NCBI RefSeq assembly: GCF_029227915.1
Contig: NC_079875.1
Span: 28,210,001-28,274,000, forward strand
Source of the DNA: Hydractinia symbiolongicarpus
Taxonomy: Eukaryota; Cnidaria; Hydrozoa; Anthoathecata; Hydractiniidae
DNA length: 64,000 bases
Direction of reading: 5' to 3'
Below, piece after piece: positions 31,230-45,307 of the stretch. Position 1 is the first letter of the stretch, and every line of letters begins with the position of its first letter. The position numbers and the translations under genes were made by a program. The notes beneath the pieces are model-generated. The model saw only the letters and a list, made by a program, of their open reading frames with translations, was not told the DNA's origin and made no database searches.

Positions 31230-34200
31230 GATGTGATCTCTGCAACGACTTTTTGTGTTGAAATGTGCCATGCGTCTTTTAAATTCAAGTGAATTTCTGA
31301 AAACAATGACGTTGACATTGTGGGAGAATTGTTTGCTGTACTTTACTCAGTGTTTTGATAAAATACGTTTGGACAGTGTTTGGTGAAACCTGTAGACGCA
31401 GGGAAAAATGGACGATAAGAAAATTTGAACTGAAGAACACAAGAAAGAAGGTTTCTTATCAAATTCAGAATTGAAAGATAAAATTGAAACCACAATTAAA
31501 AAAATCTGAATTTAAAAAACCGTACTCAATTCCTAAATTTATTTTTAAAGGGCCTAATATTCAAAATTGAAGAATCTAAGGTGAGTCAATTGTTGAATAG
31601 ATGTGGGTTTTTTTTATTTATTTTTTTTTTTGTTCTATCAGAGTTTGAATTTTCTGTTACTTCTTTCATTATCAACCACGTTTATATATAGGCGAACAAT
31701 CTCGGAAAAAAAGAGTGTTACGGTGCTGCATACGTTAAGACCACTGGATTTACAACAGTATTGACTTTCCTTGTATGATTTTGCTACCGCTACTCATGTT
31801 ACGTAAAAACAACTATTTTTTTGGCCTCAACAAAGAGTGACCATCTAAATATGTGCTTGCGAAAAAAAACTGTAAGTAAAATTTTCACATTATTTACTTG
31901 ACAAAGTGCTATGATAATAAAAACATTATTCTCATCGTGCTTTTCAAACATTATAATAACCTCGCATGCTTTCATCCCAAGCGTACGTTTTTAGTATAAT
32001 GATTTTTCGCTTCTGTTATAACTACCCAGTAATGAATTGATAATTCCATTGTATCTTTTCATGTATTGAATTCCTAAGACGGTTACTCGGATGTCCCACG
32101 GCAATTCAAGAAAATAAATTAAAATCTCGTGACTACTGGTCACTATAGATAGGTTTCTCTGAAAAAAAACTCGATTTTCTACAAAATCAAACTGTTTCTG
32201 CACTAAATTTGATATTACACTTCTCTTTTTTAGAAACACAAATAAGAATGTATACAAAGCTTGAAAGGTATTAAAACAATGCACATCCGACCTCTGCTAA
32301 ACTTCAGTCGTTCTTATAAAAAACATTGACCCAACTTGTCGCTATATCAGATTACATTCAGCGCAGTGATGTTATTCTTAAATTAACGATTATCTAAGTT
32401 TTGCACATGCTTTGATAGACGTTTTTTGCGAACGACATTCATCTTACCGTCGGCACATCATAGCTATGTATAGGAGATGTACATAGACAAAATTTAGCAA
32501 TATTTAATATTAAACACCATTGGAATGTTTGTAGAATTTTTCTTTACTTTTTAACGAAGTGTGAGGACAGCTTTTTACTTTAAAAATTTTTAGGACTTTG
32601 ATGATGATGAACAGTATTACAATATTAACGTCGCATGCTTTCCGTAATTATAAAATTCATGTTTCTATATCTCGTAAAAACATATTTCCCAAGCGTAAGT
32701 TTAATGGTTTTTCGCTTCAATTATAACTACCCATTAAGGATTTAATAATGACATTGGATCTTGCTCATGTAGGGAATTCATAATACGATTACTGATATCC
32801 CACGATATTTTAAGAAAATAAATTAATTAACCAGAACGATTTTATTCCACGCCTAGTCGAGATAAACCATGTTAAGGGAGAGGAAAGAGTTTCTGACGAT
32901 GAGAAAAAGTAACATGAAAGTTTGTAGTAGCCGATGGTAAGTTGCGTTTTTACTAATTCATTATCTATTTTCTCATTTACCTCATCCAAAGAACGGTGTA
33001 CCTGTTTTTAATTTATTTATAGAATGACAAAAGAAACTTCGGAAGCAAGAACAGAAAATATGTCACACTGAAGGATGGTAAGTCGAATTTTTACAATTCG
33101 AACAATCTTACAATCTTTGTAAGTTATAACTTGCGATAACTTTTTTAGTTTGGTTTACCAGCATTTTATGGAAAGGCGGAAGAGGTTGGAATCGACGATC
33201 TGGATTGCTGTATGTGATATTTTTTTACTTTTTAATATATTACGTATCGTGTGCTATAAAACCGTGCACGCCCGCTAAACAGCAAATTGCAATACACTCA
33301 AACATATAATTACCCACGTATTTATTTTCCCGCAACAAGCCTTTAGGACAGATTTAAGTATTGTGCGCTCCTTGCAGTTTATGTGTACCATTTTGTATGG
33401 CTGTCTAATGCTTAACCCCCTTTATTAAATGCCAAGCATTACAACTCCAGAGCAATTGTGCATATAGCTGGTCCTACAAAAATGAAAAAATCATATTGTA
33501 TATTCGCTTATTAAAATTTTCACAGGTCTCCTGAAAAATAATATTCCGCGCACAAAAATTATAAATAACGAAAGTATCCCGCTTTCCTTAACAATATCGA
33601 CACACTGGTAAAACTCCTAATAATTTTTTTACTATTTTCAACCTTTCGGGGGCTTAAGTGTAAAAATTTCCGCTATGATAGAACTTGTTACGACAAACAA
33701 TGTTTGATAAACTGTTTTATCAAAGGAAGCTTAAACAACTTTTTGTGTTTGTGTACCGTGCTTCTTTGTCAAACCTTTTCTCACTTAAGTACAATAGGAA
33801 TTGTTGCAGCTAGTCACAAACGAAGCAGTAATTATTTTAAGGAGAGAACATGCTCTTTCGCTTTTGTAACGTAACTGGTGAGATTGACAAGAACATATTT
33901 CCGTCATTGCATAATTGCACATCCGTTTTGCAGTGAAATTGATCTGACGTGAAAACGATTGATGTTAACATTTTTAAAATCTTTTACCCAAATCAACATG
34001 TCAATGTGTGAAGTCGCCTGTTTCTGGAGCTGGAATCAGTAAAATATCAAATTCATATTTGTTTGGCTTGCATGAAAAAGACCACGAACCGTCTTTCGTC
34101 ATTTAATCATTGATTCCAGACAATATTCCTGTAGCAACTTGCAAGAGGACATGGACAATGTTTTCTTACAACGTGACTTGACTTTATACAAACTGACGTA

Positions 34201-36399
34201 CTGGGCAATTCTATAAAAAGCATTTCTACTGCTATAACATGATATCAAACGTTACAAAAGAACATAATCACTTACACTTGTTTTTTTGTCACTCCGTTAA
34301 AGAAATATCAGATAGCGTCAGGTCTTTCAGATCCTATGGCACCCAATTGTTCAAAACGATTTATTTAAAAAAAAATATTTATACAGATAAAATCTTAGCT
34401 ACGTATAATATCATGTACTCATCTTGTGGTTAAGTTCTTCTCGCATTTCGATTGATTAATCTACGCGAAAGAAATGATAATTTTATGTTCTACTAAGAGA
34501 CGGGTGCAATTTTTTGTTGGTTTGTAATTCTAAAAGTAATTTTCCCGTTAAAAAGAATTTTCCAGCTTGGTTTAACCCCAATTTAGTAGGGTCTAAAAAT
34601 TTAGGCGAGCACATAATTGTTGACGCCTATTGCTAAAAATAAAATCATTGCATTGCACATTTACATTTCAGACTAAATAGCATGGAACGAATGAAAATAA
34701 CAACGACTTAAATTAATATTTTGCAACTGGTTTAACCGCTTGCTTAAAACGTGTGATCCTATACGTTTTTTGATCAGCGTTTCAACAATGGAATTGGGTA
34801 ATTTTTTGCTTGTGTAACCGAGCTATAGTTTTGTTCTACAAAAGAAAACTAGTATACAACATAAACGAAGAAAGTTTTTGAAATGCAGTCCGCGCGTCTT
34901 GTGTTTGTTTTAAACAAACAAATTTTCTCCATATTAAACAGATTGGTTTTCCGTTCATGGATGCTTCACTTTTTTAAAGCATTTTTAGGTGAGAAGAAAT
35001 TACTGTTTGTTTTTAAAATGTGAAAATGTGTTGTTACTTCTGAATAAAAATATTTTTTTCTGTGTAACATATGTGCAATTCTTAATCTGTAAACTTTATT
35101 TATCTTGTACTTATTTAGATAAAAATGAAACAAACAAATATTGTGACATCAAAGATCCGATCATATGGTCAATACATGCATCTACAAGTATAATATGTTA
35201 CGATTACAATTTTATATCAAGAATTATGGATACAAGAAACTAGATGTCAAACAGTAAGGAAATTTGTGCAAGCGTTACATTACGACAGAATTTTTGAATT
35301 CAAGATCAATTAATGGCACATTAAACAGCGACCAATTTGTTAAGCTGTTTCAGAGCCTTTGCGTTACGATTATAACCTGAGTTGATGGAAGTGCTCTGTG
35401 TTGTTTGATGCACACACGTTTATCAAAAGCATAGCGATTTGAAGTCCTGCTTGCCGAATGATAATTGTGCGAAATAATTCAGATTCAATTTATTATTGCT
35501 TCGCTTGCACCATATCTTTCATGACGATATTTAAATAGTGTTTTGGTGTTAGATAAACAGTTCTCGGTTATTCTGATGACACTGAAACATATTACCATGA
35601 CAAATGGTTTGGTCACGCTTTGTAATAAACATCAGCAAGTAACGCAATTGTTCTCCACAAGTTTAAAATAAGTGTCTGTCTGGGACAAAAAAGTGAATGT
35701 GTTTATTTTTTCGAAACGAAGTTACCAACTAAAAATTAGTATATTAATTCTTAATTAGGAATCTTGTTTTTTTACCAAGCTCTTCAAACTTATTTCGCAA
35801 AATTAATGAGCTATCTACGTCCATTCGTTCTTTTGACTGAAGTTAACAAACAGATTTTTTTAAAAGACTTCTTTGTTTACAAAATTGGTAAATCTTGTTT
35901 GAGCATTAAATAACTAATTATTATATGTTATAAGTTATTGTCGAAGTAACATACAACTAGTAATTTATTACATATTAGGAAGTATGTTTTACAGATATGC
36001 TTAAGTTTCGAGAAAAGCATCCGTGAAATGAAATAATTGACAATCTGATAAGAGCGTCTGTGTGCACTAACAAGTGCAGCGCACATAAAATAAGCAACGC
36101 TTGACGCGCAGACTGCAATTCACAAACATGTAATGTAGGTAACAAGAAAAAATAAACAAATTTAATTATATTTTTTTATCATGCGTGTTAATTATTGTTT
36201 AAAAATGTGACCACTGTAAACAGCCTTCCTTTAATCGCATTACAATTATTTTCTCCATTCACCGTCAAGTATAACAGGGCCTTGATTCAATGCAACCGTT
36301 TAGCGTGTAAAAATATTACGCGACTGTCATAAAATAGCGAATTAAAAAAAAACTACTTCTACAAAATAATGCATTGACAATTCTTTAGGAGGTGCAAAT
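31230..36399. other. Long gene-free interval with one 150-bp direct duplication
   Basis: I see no gene I can support. Segments at about 31972-32125 and 32685-32828 are similar over their whole length (shared TTTTTCGCTTC, TTATAACTACCCA, AAGAAAATAAATTA) and form a dispersed direct repeat. The rest is AT-rich with homopolymer runs. The few ORFs are short, of low complexity and without recognisable motifs. Confidence 0.5.
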
Positions 36400-37300
36400 A
36401 GTAGAGCGAGAACGCTGATCAAAATGATGTATAGAAACATGTACCTTTGACGAACGGTTAAAGAGATATAACGGTTAAAACTTACCAAAATATTGACCAA
36501 TTTAGACCAACCACAAAATTAAAACACAACATAGAAAGATTATAAAAAGAAAATAACCATAACACTAGATTTTTCAGGGAAATTAATGCACAGCCTACAA
36601 GAACATTCATCAAAACCTCATGTACACCTATCATAAACTCATCTACGTCAAGCAAACTAAAACATTCGAACAGCACGTTCTCGTCTACATTATTCTGTAG
36701 AGCACGTAGATGTTTGTAAGCCATGTAGAGGTTATATGTTTCCATTTCCCTTTTCCTGGAAACGCTCGCAAAATGTTTTTCTAAAGTTTTCCATAAAAAA
36801 GAACCTGTTCCAAAACTACTCGTTTTTGGCCTTGGTATAGTAAGCAAGTTGGCATTTCATAAAGAATAAGGCATGTTTTAACCTGAAAAAGCTCTGTCAT
36901 GAGGGGGGGGGATTTACATCTAGCATATTTATGCAAATTTCACAACATAAGTGACATAGAAGTGAATTATAGCCAATATGCACACCTATTATCAATACAG
37001 CAGATGACGTAAATTATTTCCATGTCATTTGGCCTGAAAGTGATAAGTGCATATATAGGTGAATATTTATCATAGTACATCCGTATTTCATTCTCAACAG
37101 AGAAAGCTTCACCCCGATCAGACCTCTGATCATGAAAGTGCATATTGGCTTAGCCCCTTTAACATTACATTAATGTAGTTGACGGCGTGACGTTTAATTT
37201 GTCGATTTTCATTGCATTAGAGACATGCATTTTTCAGCGAAAATCTTTGGACAGGATAAATATATAAATTTATTATAGTGTTAATCATAATTGCTGGACC
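36400..37300. repeat. Degenerate Helitron-like sequence
   Basis: GCTGATCAAAATGATGTATAG with ACGAACGGTTAAAGAGATAT (36412-36475) and GACATGCATTTTTCAGCG (near 37222) are diverged versions of the internal sequence of the two Helitron copies at 39881-41183. The minus ORF at 36482-36847 lies inside and has no recognisable content. Confidence 0.5.
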
Positions 37301-37711
37301 TCTGCGTCACGAGTCACCTACTATTACTTGTCACTATAAGTCACTTGTAGCATCCAGTGACATTGTAAATTAGCTACCAACAACTTAGTTCCTGGATGGT
37401 CTTGTTTCCGAGAAAATCTCACGGTCAAATTCTCATCAATTGAATTTTTGTAGCCCAGCATAAGAAAAAGTTAGCAAAATTTTAACATTAATATTTTCTC
37501 ACAGTTTTTATCTCGTTCGACATTTTTGGAGATTTAGTGTGTTTTAACACTTACTTTAAAACCAATAGTTTTTTAATGTTAGTTTTAAGCGTAGTGCCAA
37601 CGCGATTTTGACCGTTGACTGTTATTAAAGTTGCTTAAAGCCTTCATATGACTTTTCACTTGTCGTAACAAACTACACACGTCACTCTACTCTACCCAAA
37701 TTATTATCCAA

Positions 37712-38500
37712 CTAGCCGATTTCCCGTGGAAGAATCCACTGAATGTACCAAACAAAAACATGTATACAGCATAGTAATTTGGTAACTTTATATTTATACC
37801 CGTTGAAACCAAAACGTTGAAATATAAGCAGGTGCAACAACAACAACAACAACAAAAAGCAAAATGCAATATGTCCAACAAAATCGAAAGGCGTCTAACA
37901 ACCGTTACTTAAAAAGCGAAATCTAAAATTTATACTTGCTTTGCCATGCCAGAAGTACAACAGGGAAAAAAGTAATTATAAAAAACAATTATACAAATAA
38001 ACTTATTACAAAATTTCCACACTGTACAGTTTGTAAGACGTCATAACAAAATCAGATAGTCTATTGCATACAGCAACTCTTTCAAAGTTATACACAAAAT
38101 ATAATGAATTAACAGTTATCTGAATTCCCGTGGAAGAATCCATTGAATCTCTCATTAAACCGATGTAAGAGATACGAAACAAAAACATACAACACAGTTA
38201 TTTGAATTTTCAAAACTCACATTTCAACCTCGACCCAGGGCTATTTGTCTCCTTTATAACGGGATGGGATAAAGAAAAAAGCCCTGTTATCGAGGTTGCT
38301 CACGATCTCCATTATTCTATATTTATAAACAAAAAATCTAAAAATATAAGTATGTGCAACAAAAAATAAAAAAAAAAATATAAATGAAAAATGTCCAAAA
38401 AAATCAAAGGCGTATAACAACCGTTACGTAAAAAGTGGAGTACGCTAAAACTATATAATTGATTTATCATTCCAGAAGTACGCCAGGGAAAAAGGGAAAC
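37712..38500 (-). mobile_element. Helitron 3' end and degenerate repeat copies
   Basis: On the minus strand a hairpin GTGGATTCTTCCAC (37726-37739) is followed about 10 bases later by CTAG (37712-37715) and a T, which is the 3' signature of a Helitron. A second, worn copy of the hairpin lies at about 38130. The 5' partner was not found. The right border given is an estimate. Confidence 0.5.
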
Positions 38501-39880
38501 CAAACGTTAAAAAAATACAACATTTTTCGTTAATTCATACACAATCAGCTATTTAATCTATTGCATACGGCTGCAATTCCAAAGTTATACTTAAAATATA
38601 ACAAATTATAATTAGTAGCTGAAACACATAAAAGAGAAATATACATTTGAATCACTTGGTATATTGTATATCTACCGAAATATTTCAATCCAACATATTA
38701 AAAGAACAGACCCAAACTTATAATCAAGGTTTTAGGTTTTTGATAAGGACATCAACACTGAATCACAGTCTGTAGTGTTAAAAACAGTAACAACGAAAAA
38801 ATTACTTTTTACAGTTTATGTAAATTCTCCTCTAGAATATACACGCTGTTTTTATAACAATGGTGTGTTATAGTTTCAGCCTCGATGTTCTGAACCTCTT
38901 TGATAAATGCTATCCTCATTTTTCCTAATATGTTCTTAGCATGACTATGGCCTGAAAACATATAATAAGTTAATAAAGAAAAGCATGCTATAAGTTACTA
39001 TAGCTAGTTAATGGCAATTCGGCTACATGTAACGGCCCATTGCTTGGACAAAAAAAAGTTCAGTTCGTTTGATATACAATAAAAAAAAGTAAGCTTCTAA
39101 TAAATTTTGTGCGTCATACAAATGTTCATATTTAAAGACATTTAATTCTGATATCACAACCAAATCTCGGTAAAGGTTACGGGAAATAGCAAAGCATGGT
39201 TTTCCTTTGTTACGTGGTGTCATTCGTAAAGAGTGAGCCAATGACATAAATTTTTAGGATTTACGTACAGGTCACTTTGGTTACACTCATAAGCGCAAGA
39301 AATGAACACATGAAATTTGGTACTTATTACAAAAATACCAATGGGTTTGTTTACAAAATAGAACAGCCTCGATGTTGTTTGATGTTGTTTTTACAGGTAG
39401 CTTAGCTACTATAGTTACATTTAGGATTAAACTAGCATTTATTACTTAATACTCAGTACAATAGGTCAAGTTTGAATATTTTTAGCTGGGTTAAAAGTCC
39501 AAACTTGAAGAGGAAAATTACATCACATTTTTTAAGATTATACTACACATATTGAGAACGCCTGCAGGAAAATGCATTGTTCGTCAAGTTACCCCATGTG
39601 GCTAATATGGAAGATTTCTTCCTAAAAAGCATCACAAACTTTTTTCATCTGGATTACCTTTACATTAACAAAAATTAAAAATTTAAAGAAAAACTTTTGC
39701 TTGCGATTTTGTTATTCATTAGTTTTGAAATTTCTCGCTGGAAATTTTAAGGTTTAAAACCCATGTCTCACAGTAACTTTTTCGTTCTTATCCTAATGTT
39801 AATACATAAGCTATGCAACAACTTTTGCAGGAAAATAAAAACACATCAAGAGAAAAAGTTTGTTATTAAAATATTATAAA

Positions 39881-40444
39881 CTAGTCGATAAGACCCGTGG
39901 AATAATTCCACTTACGCAGGATAACAGAGAAAATCAACAGTCATTTAAAATTTGCTAACATCTGCAGAGACCTAACACATAAAAATTTTTCAGAAATATG
40001 TATAACATATCGTATAGACCTTGAAACGATGATCAAGAAAATGTATAGGATCATATATCTTTGACAAACGGTTGCAGAGATATTAGGGTTTAAAGATTTT
40101 TTGATGACGTCATCAACCCGTCCATTCTGAAACGGATTCGGGGACCCAGGTTTGGGAAACTTACCCAAATTGGTCCAAGGTGGTCCCTAGTTACCCACGC
40201 GGTGAAAAATCATTGACGTCACCAACTCGTTTCCAAGTTATTTAGCCTCAAAGTTTTAGGTGCACTGTAATGGCTTCATTAATTTAATATAGGATATTGA
40301 CGTTAAAGTGGTGTTATTGACGTCGCGCCGTAATGTCTGAATATTTACCATATTAGACATGCATTTTTCGGCAATATCAAAGGAAAATGAAGACATCCAC
40401 TTTGCCTGTCACAGAGACACGGAACTGGCGTATTATTATATAGA
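39881..40444 (-). mobile_element. Non-autonomous Helitron, copy 1, 564 bp
   Basis: Read on the minus strand it begins TCTATATAATAATACGCC (5' TC at 40444) and ends with the hairpin GTGGAATTATTCCAC (39897-39911), 12 bases and CTAG (39881-39884), followed by host T. These are the Helitron 5' and 3' signatures. There is no Rep/helicase coding. It is joined without a gap to copy 2. Confidence 0.78.
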
Positions 40445-41183
40445 CTAGTCAATAAGGCCCGTGGAAAAATCCACTAATACACAGAAGAACAATGGAAAAT
40501 TAGGTTGCTTTAGATTTTTTGCTGACGTCAGCAGTGCATATACAAAAAGAAAATTGGTGAAATTTAATCATTTGTTGTCTGTAATGTGCAGAGGATAAAA
40601 CGCTGATCAAAATAATGTATAGTATCGTATGTTTTTGAAAAGAGCCTAAGGAGATATAGGGTATAAAAATTTTGCTGACGTCAGCAAAGTTCCCACCAAA
40701 AGTTCCAAAGAAAAATTTCTTCACAAATTCGTACACCCGTTGCATTCATCATATAGATCTTGAAATGCTGATCAAGAAAATGTATAGGAACATGAACTTT
40801 TGACAAACGGTTGCAGAGATATTGGGGTTTGTAGGTTTTGTGATGACGCCATCAACCCGTCCATTCCGAAACGGATTCAAGGACCCAGGTTTGGGAAACT
40901 TACCCAAATTGGTCCCAGGTGGTCCCTAGTTACCCACGCGGTGAAAAATCATTGACGTCACCACCTCGTTTCCAAGTTATTTGGCCTCAAAGTTTTAAGT
41001 GCACTGTAACGGCTTCAATAATTTAATATAGGATATTGACGTTAAAGTAATATTATTGACGTCGCGCCGTAACGTCAGAAAATTTAACATATTGGATATG
41101 CATTTTACGGCAACATCAAAGGAAAATGACGATATCCACTTTGCCTGTTACAGACACACGGAACTGGCGTATTATTATATAGA
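40445..41183 (-). mobile_element. Non-autonomous Helitron, copy 2, 739 bp
   Basis: The minus-strand 5' end TCTATATAATAATACGCC starts at 41183, preceded by host A. The 3' hairpin GTGGATTTTTCCAC (40461-40474) is followed by CTAG ending at 40445, and the next base is the first T of copy 1. Much of the interior matches copy 1, including ATTGACGTCACC and GTGAAAAATCATTGACG blocks. The ORF at 40500-40745 is not a gene. Confidence 0.78.
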
Positions 41184-43260
41184 TTAATTTCAAACCGATT
41201 AGTCCCTGCAGTCATTTTGGTGTCAGTGGTATGAAAAACTATGCTAAAACTATATTAAGTAAAATTCCTATTACTTCAATAAAAATTAAAATAATGACTT
41301 GAAACTTAGTATTACATGTTTTTAGACCAGCATATCAATTTTGACAAGCATGTGTACAGAAAACATTTAAGTGATTCTCAGGATTAAAAATAATTCAAAC
41401 AGATATGTGTCCCAGGTTTAGGAACAAATACCTTTTCCAGCTCAGAGAAAGTTGGAATGGGCTTCTAAAGCACAGTGCTAAATACATAATGTAAATTTCA
41501 TGCCGTATAAATACAAATACCTGGATCTGCAACACGTTTACTTTGCACTAATCGCCCAGTGTGGTGCCACTCACAATTAATTTTTGAATATCCACAGAGA
41601 CTTTTTATGCAAAATAAAAAATGCTAAACAACTGTATTTGCTTTGCAGAAGTAGCAATAGGCTTTATCTTTATCATAAGTCCTGTGAATGTTGGTTTATG
41701 AAAAAGATATTATACTCTATAAGCGCTCCACTGGATTTGTAACACATTACACTAAGTGTCCTCCATGTGAAACAGTTTACGCTTTATTAAGTTTTAACCT
41801 GAAGACTTTAGGTCTTCCCACTTCATGCGAATATTACTTCTGGCTATACTTTCCCAAATTTTGTTATTTCATAAAAGAGAACTGAAAATCTACAAAATTA
41901 TTTATATATGCAGAAATTTATTTATGAAACATAGGTTTCAGCTTGTCGTGGAAACATGTTTACCAACATGCAATGTCTTGCATACCTAACTAGCTATATA
42001 CTAAGTCTTAAATGTTCAGAATGCTTTGAAAAATCTTTTGTGCAGCTAGCTACATTAAAGTAATATATTTAGCTCTTGTACTTTATCACTTAATTATTTA
42101 ATAACAAATGTGCCCTGGAGTACTGGCATGGTACTGGCTAGGTAGCCTAAAATCACAAAATAAATATTATCCAGATGTGACCACTCATCATCATCAGACA
42201 TCGGAAAGGCGTTTCTGTTCTTCTAATTGTGGGGTACCTCAAATTCTTGTAAATCCAATGAAGAAAAAAAATTACTTAAGAATTCCTCTTCTTTTCCTTG
42301 CACTACTCATGGCATTTCTTTGCACGTCTTTAGTTTCAAGCCACGATCTCTCAGCCGCGTGTCGGTCATAAGTTTCAGCGCTAGCCAAAATGACGGACAA
42401 CGTCGAGGAATTCTGGGTAATTTTGAAAAAAATGTGGTTCTGCCTTATGATTTTGAGATATTTTCTGCTGATAACAGCATATTTTGGCCCTCGGGTGCCA
42501 CACCTCCGTATATATAGGAGTTAATTATCTTTGAAACAAACTATTAAGCTTAGACATATTTTTAGGATATCCCAAACTTCTGACCCATTTTTCAGAGTAT
42601 GTACTTACAAAATGAGTGCTTAAAGAAAATATTTTCCGACTCAAGACACAACAAGAAACTTAATATTTAAGGAAAAATTTAGTTCTGAAAGAAACGGCTA
42701 AAAATCGTTATACACCCAAATTCATTTCTTTACTAAATAATCTAAACAACACACCTGTTTTCTTTTACTTCTCAGTAGGTAGCTTGCTAGCGTTTTCCTA
42801 GTAAAACTCCAATCAGTTTTTTACTTCGAATACTAAACTTCGTTTCATCCCAAAGAGAATGAATTGAAGATGTATAGAATTGACTGAAACATTTCCAATC
42901 CCTTCTCTTTGTGATGTTAAATCATCGCACGTTAGAAATATTTACCTCGTCCCGGAACACAAAAATGGAAATATAGAAAAACAAATATAAGCTTTAATCC
43001 AACCTCATGATGAGTGAACATTGTTTGAAATAACTTTTTCCAGAGTTACTTCTTTGCGGCGAATTTCTTTTTTCAGTTGATAAACAACTTGTTTCCGTTA
43101 GATGAAGCGTGCACGTTAATCTGGGGGTAAAATTAAATTATTCTATCTATAACGACCAGCGGGGCATTTAAAACAAAAAATAAACAAATAGAAACATTTA
43201 AAAATAAAAATAAAAATTTAGAATTAAATCTTTAAATTGTAACCTTGATTTGCGTCTTTT
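41184..43260. other. Gene-free interval
   Basis: No supported gene. ORFs at 41688-41885, 42108-42371 and 42227-42517 have no recognisable motif and overlap each other. The stretch near 42380-42420 is less AT-rich and could be a promoter or exon, but I cannot show it. Confidence 0.4.
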
Positions 43261-43269
43261 TTAACTTGG

Positions 43270-43535
43270 TAAATTTTAGCGTAACGCATGGACACCGACG
43301 GTTACCTTGCAGCTGGCGTCTAACGCATGGGCGTCAGCTGTAACATTAGGTAAGCTGGTGACTTTGCACGCCACGAGAAACCGAAGGTTACCTTGTAACT
43401 GGCGTCCACGCACGGTGCGTGAGCTGTAACATTATTTTGAGTCTTGTTGTTTGTGACAGTACGGTATTGTGTTACAATAGGCAACGCATTGAGCGTCAGC
43501 TGTGACTGCAGGTCAACTTGTAACTGTAAAAGCAT
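43270..43535. repeat. Degenerate tandem repeat, about three units
   Basis: The phrases GGTTACCTTG(C/T)A(G/A)CTGGCGTC, ACGCATGG and GTCAGCTGTAACATTA recur three times at about 90-100 bp spacing with much divergence. The region is richer in GC than its surroundings. Confidence 0.6.
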
Positions 43536-43788
43536 GTACGTGTGTTTTTCTCCGCTTCTGTGTTATGTTAATGAACGATTTTGCTGATAATTTTAAAGTA
43601 GACTTTTAATTTGCAATATCGAAAATAAATAAAGGCATTTCAGTAATGTTTATTGAAATTGGCGCAGCGCATTATCCATGATCATTAGAAAAACATTAGT
43701 ACGGGAATAAAAAATACAAAGTACACTGTTCAAAAACGTTTATTGTGATAAACTACACCTATCTTTTTCATAAACACAACATATAATT

Positions 43789-44449
43789 CTATTTTTTTGT
43801 TTTCTTTTTCTTTAATTTTTTACTTGGAGGAGTTGGGGAAAGCTCCCGTTCGCTAGAGTGAGAAGAATCATTGTAAAAGGATTTTTCCAACAACGTATCT
43901 AAATCTATAGAATTAGTATCCTGTGGTACATCCCTCAAAGAGCAGGAAGCAAACTGCAAACACAGTCCCTCAAGGTAATTATCTGTGGTCGGATTCCCAT
44001 AAAAGCTTCCGAATTCGGGAATACATTGTAGCATGTTTGCCTTTACCGATTAAGGGTGGGTAAACGCAAACCTTTTTACGCTGTAATGGGTGCTTAGACT
44101 TTGAAGACAAGCACCCAGCTTCCCCAACACCTTTGCATATTCCACTACATAGGCCTATTTTCGCACCTTTGTGCTTCGAATCGAGAGTTTTTAATGCGTC
44201 TTGCACAGTAGCCAAGTACCGCGCAAATGGTTTTAAGTATTTCGTCATCAATTTTTCCCGCAAATCGGCAAAAGCAATTATATTGTTGTGGAGAGATGAC
44301 GCTGTTTCTGATAATGCGACGCTTGGTCTACATAGGAACTCACAAGACTGAGTTTTCAAACGAGCTTTGAAAACGTCATCTGATAAGAAATTGTCGTCAT
44401 ATGCTTTTCCGTACGGACAAATAAAGTCTTTAACATCATTCCAATGCAT
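43789..44449 (-). CDS. Unrecognised protein, two overlapping frames
   Basis: The ORF from ATG 44449 (MHWNDVKDFICPYGKAYDD) runs 156 residues, with helical middle (LMTKYLKPFARYLATVQDAL) and several Cys. It ends at 43979. A second frame, open from about 44034 to 43789, carries what looks like the true C-terminus: an Asp/Ser-rich segment and a basic tail SKKLKKKKTKK. The two frames overlap by about 55 bp and a one-base shift near 44035 would join them, so this is probably one protein with a frameshift, or a small intron exists. No family recognised. It may belong with the ORF at 45308-45803 on the same strand. Confidence 0.4.
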
Positions 44450-44544
44450 AACAACATAACGTTATTACAATCACAACTTACCGCATAATCTAAATTTCTG
44501 TTATTTTCAACTTTTTTTATACAGTTTTTTAAACTAATATGCAC

Positions 44545-45307
44545 GCTAAAATTTAATCTATGTTTAAAAATAAAAAATGATTATTTAGGGAAAATATAAT
44601 CACGCCCTTAAATTTACTTTAGTAAATTGAGTGTGAAGTAAAGAATTATTACAAAATAAAAAGTACTTATTCTTTCTTAATAAGAAAAAAATATTTTATT
44701 AAAAGTAAAGCGGAACATTTTATGAAAATAGAGTAAATCCGTATTTATTAGTTCATTTTTTTTACTTGCAAGTCTTGGATAAAAATACTACGTATTTCTG
44801 TTGTTTTCTTCTTTCTTCTTCGTCTCTAGTAAATTTGAGTAATCATGGTCATCATTCTAAATAACCACAGGTTCATATTTATTAGTGCTAAAGTTAGTTA
44901 GGTATATTATACAAAGTATAACCTACCTGGTCGTCCTACGAGCTGTTCGTGTTTGTCCAATCTAAATTGAAATTTTATATAACAGCTGCACATAATTTTT
45001 ATTCGATCAATACTTCTTACAAAATTTACACTTACACAAGTGGAAGATACTTGCACTTCACGCGTTCCTTGTTGCTTTTCAAATTGCTAAAATGGTTTTT
45101 CAGTTTGATGAAATTGCAACTTTCTGTACTGTAAAAGTAGTACTATCCTTTTACACACTTTATATCATGTAACATTTAAACTTACATCAAGCATAGACAA
45201 AAATGACTGTCTTCTTCTTTTATCGCTTGTGCTTGTGTTCTTGGAATAAGGTGTACCTCTAGTATTGTTATATAATTATTCAAGGATAGAGTAGATTTAA
45301 AATCTTT
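44545..45307. other. AT-rich interval, no gene seen
   Basis: Very AT-rich, with A and T runs. It could be an intron between the two unrecognised minus-strand ORFs; nothing in the sequence settles this. Confidence 0.4.

Noticed and set aside
36482-36847. 121-residue minus-strand ORF with hydrophobic C-terminus
   Set aside because: It lies in Helitron-like repeat sequence, and the hydrophobic end comes from T-rich DNA; no family recognised.
42108-42517. Overlapping plus-strand ORFs as a possible host gene
   Set aside because: Two frames compete, neither has a motif, and splice signals are unconvincing.
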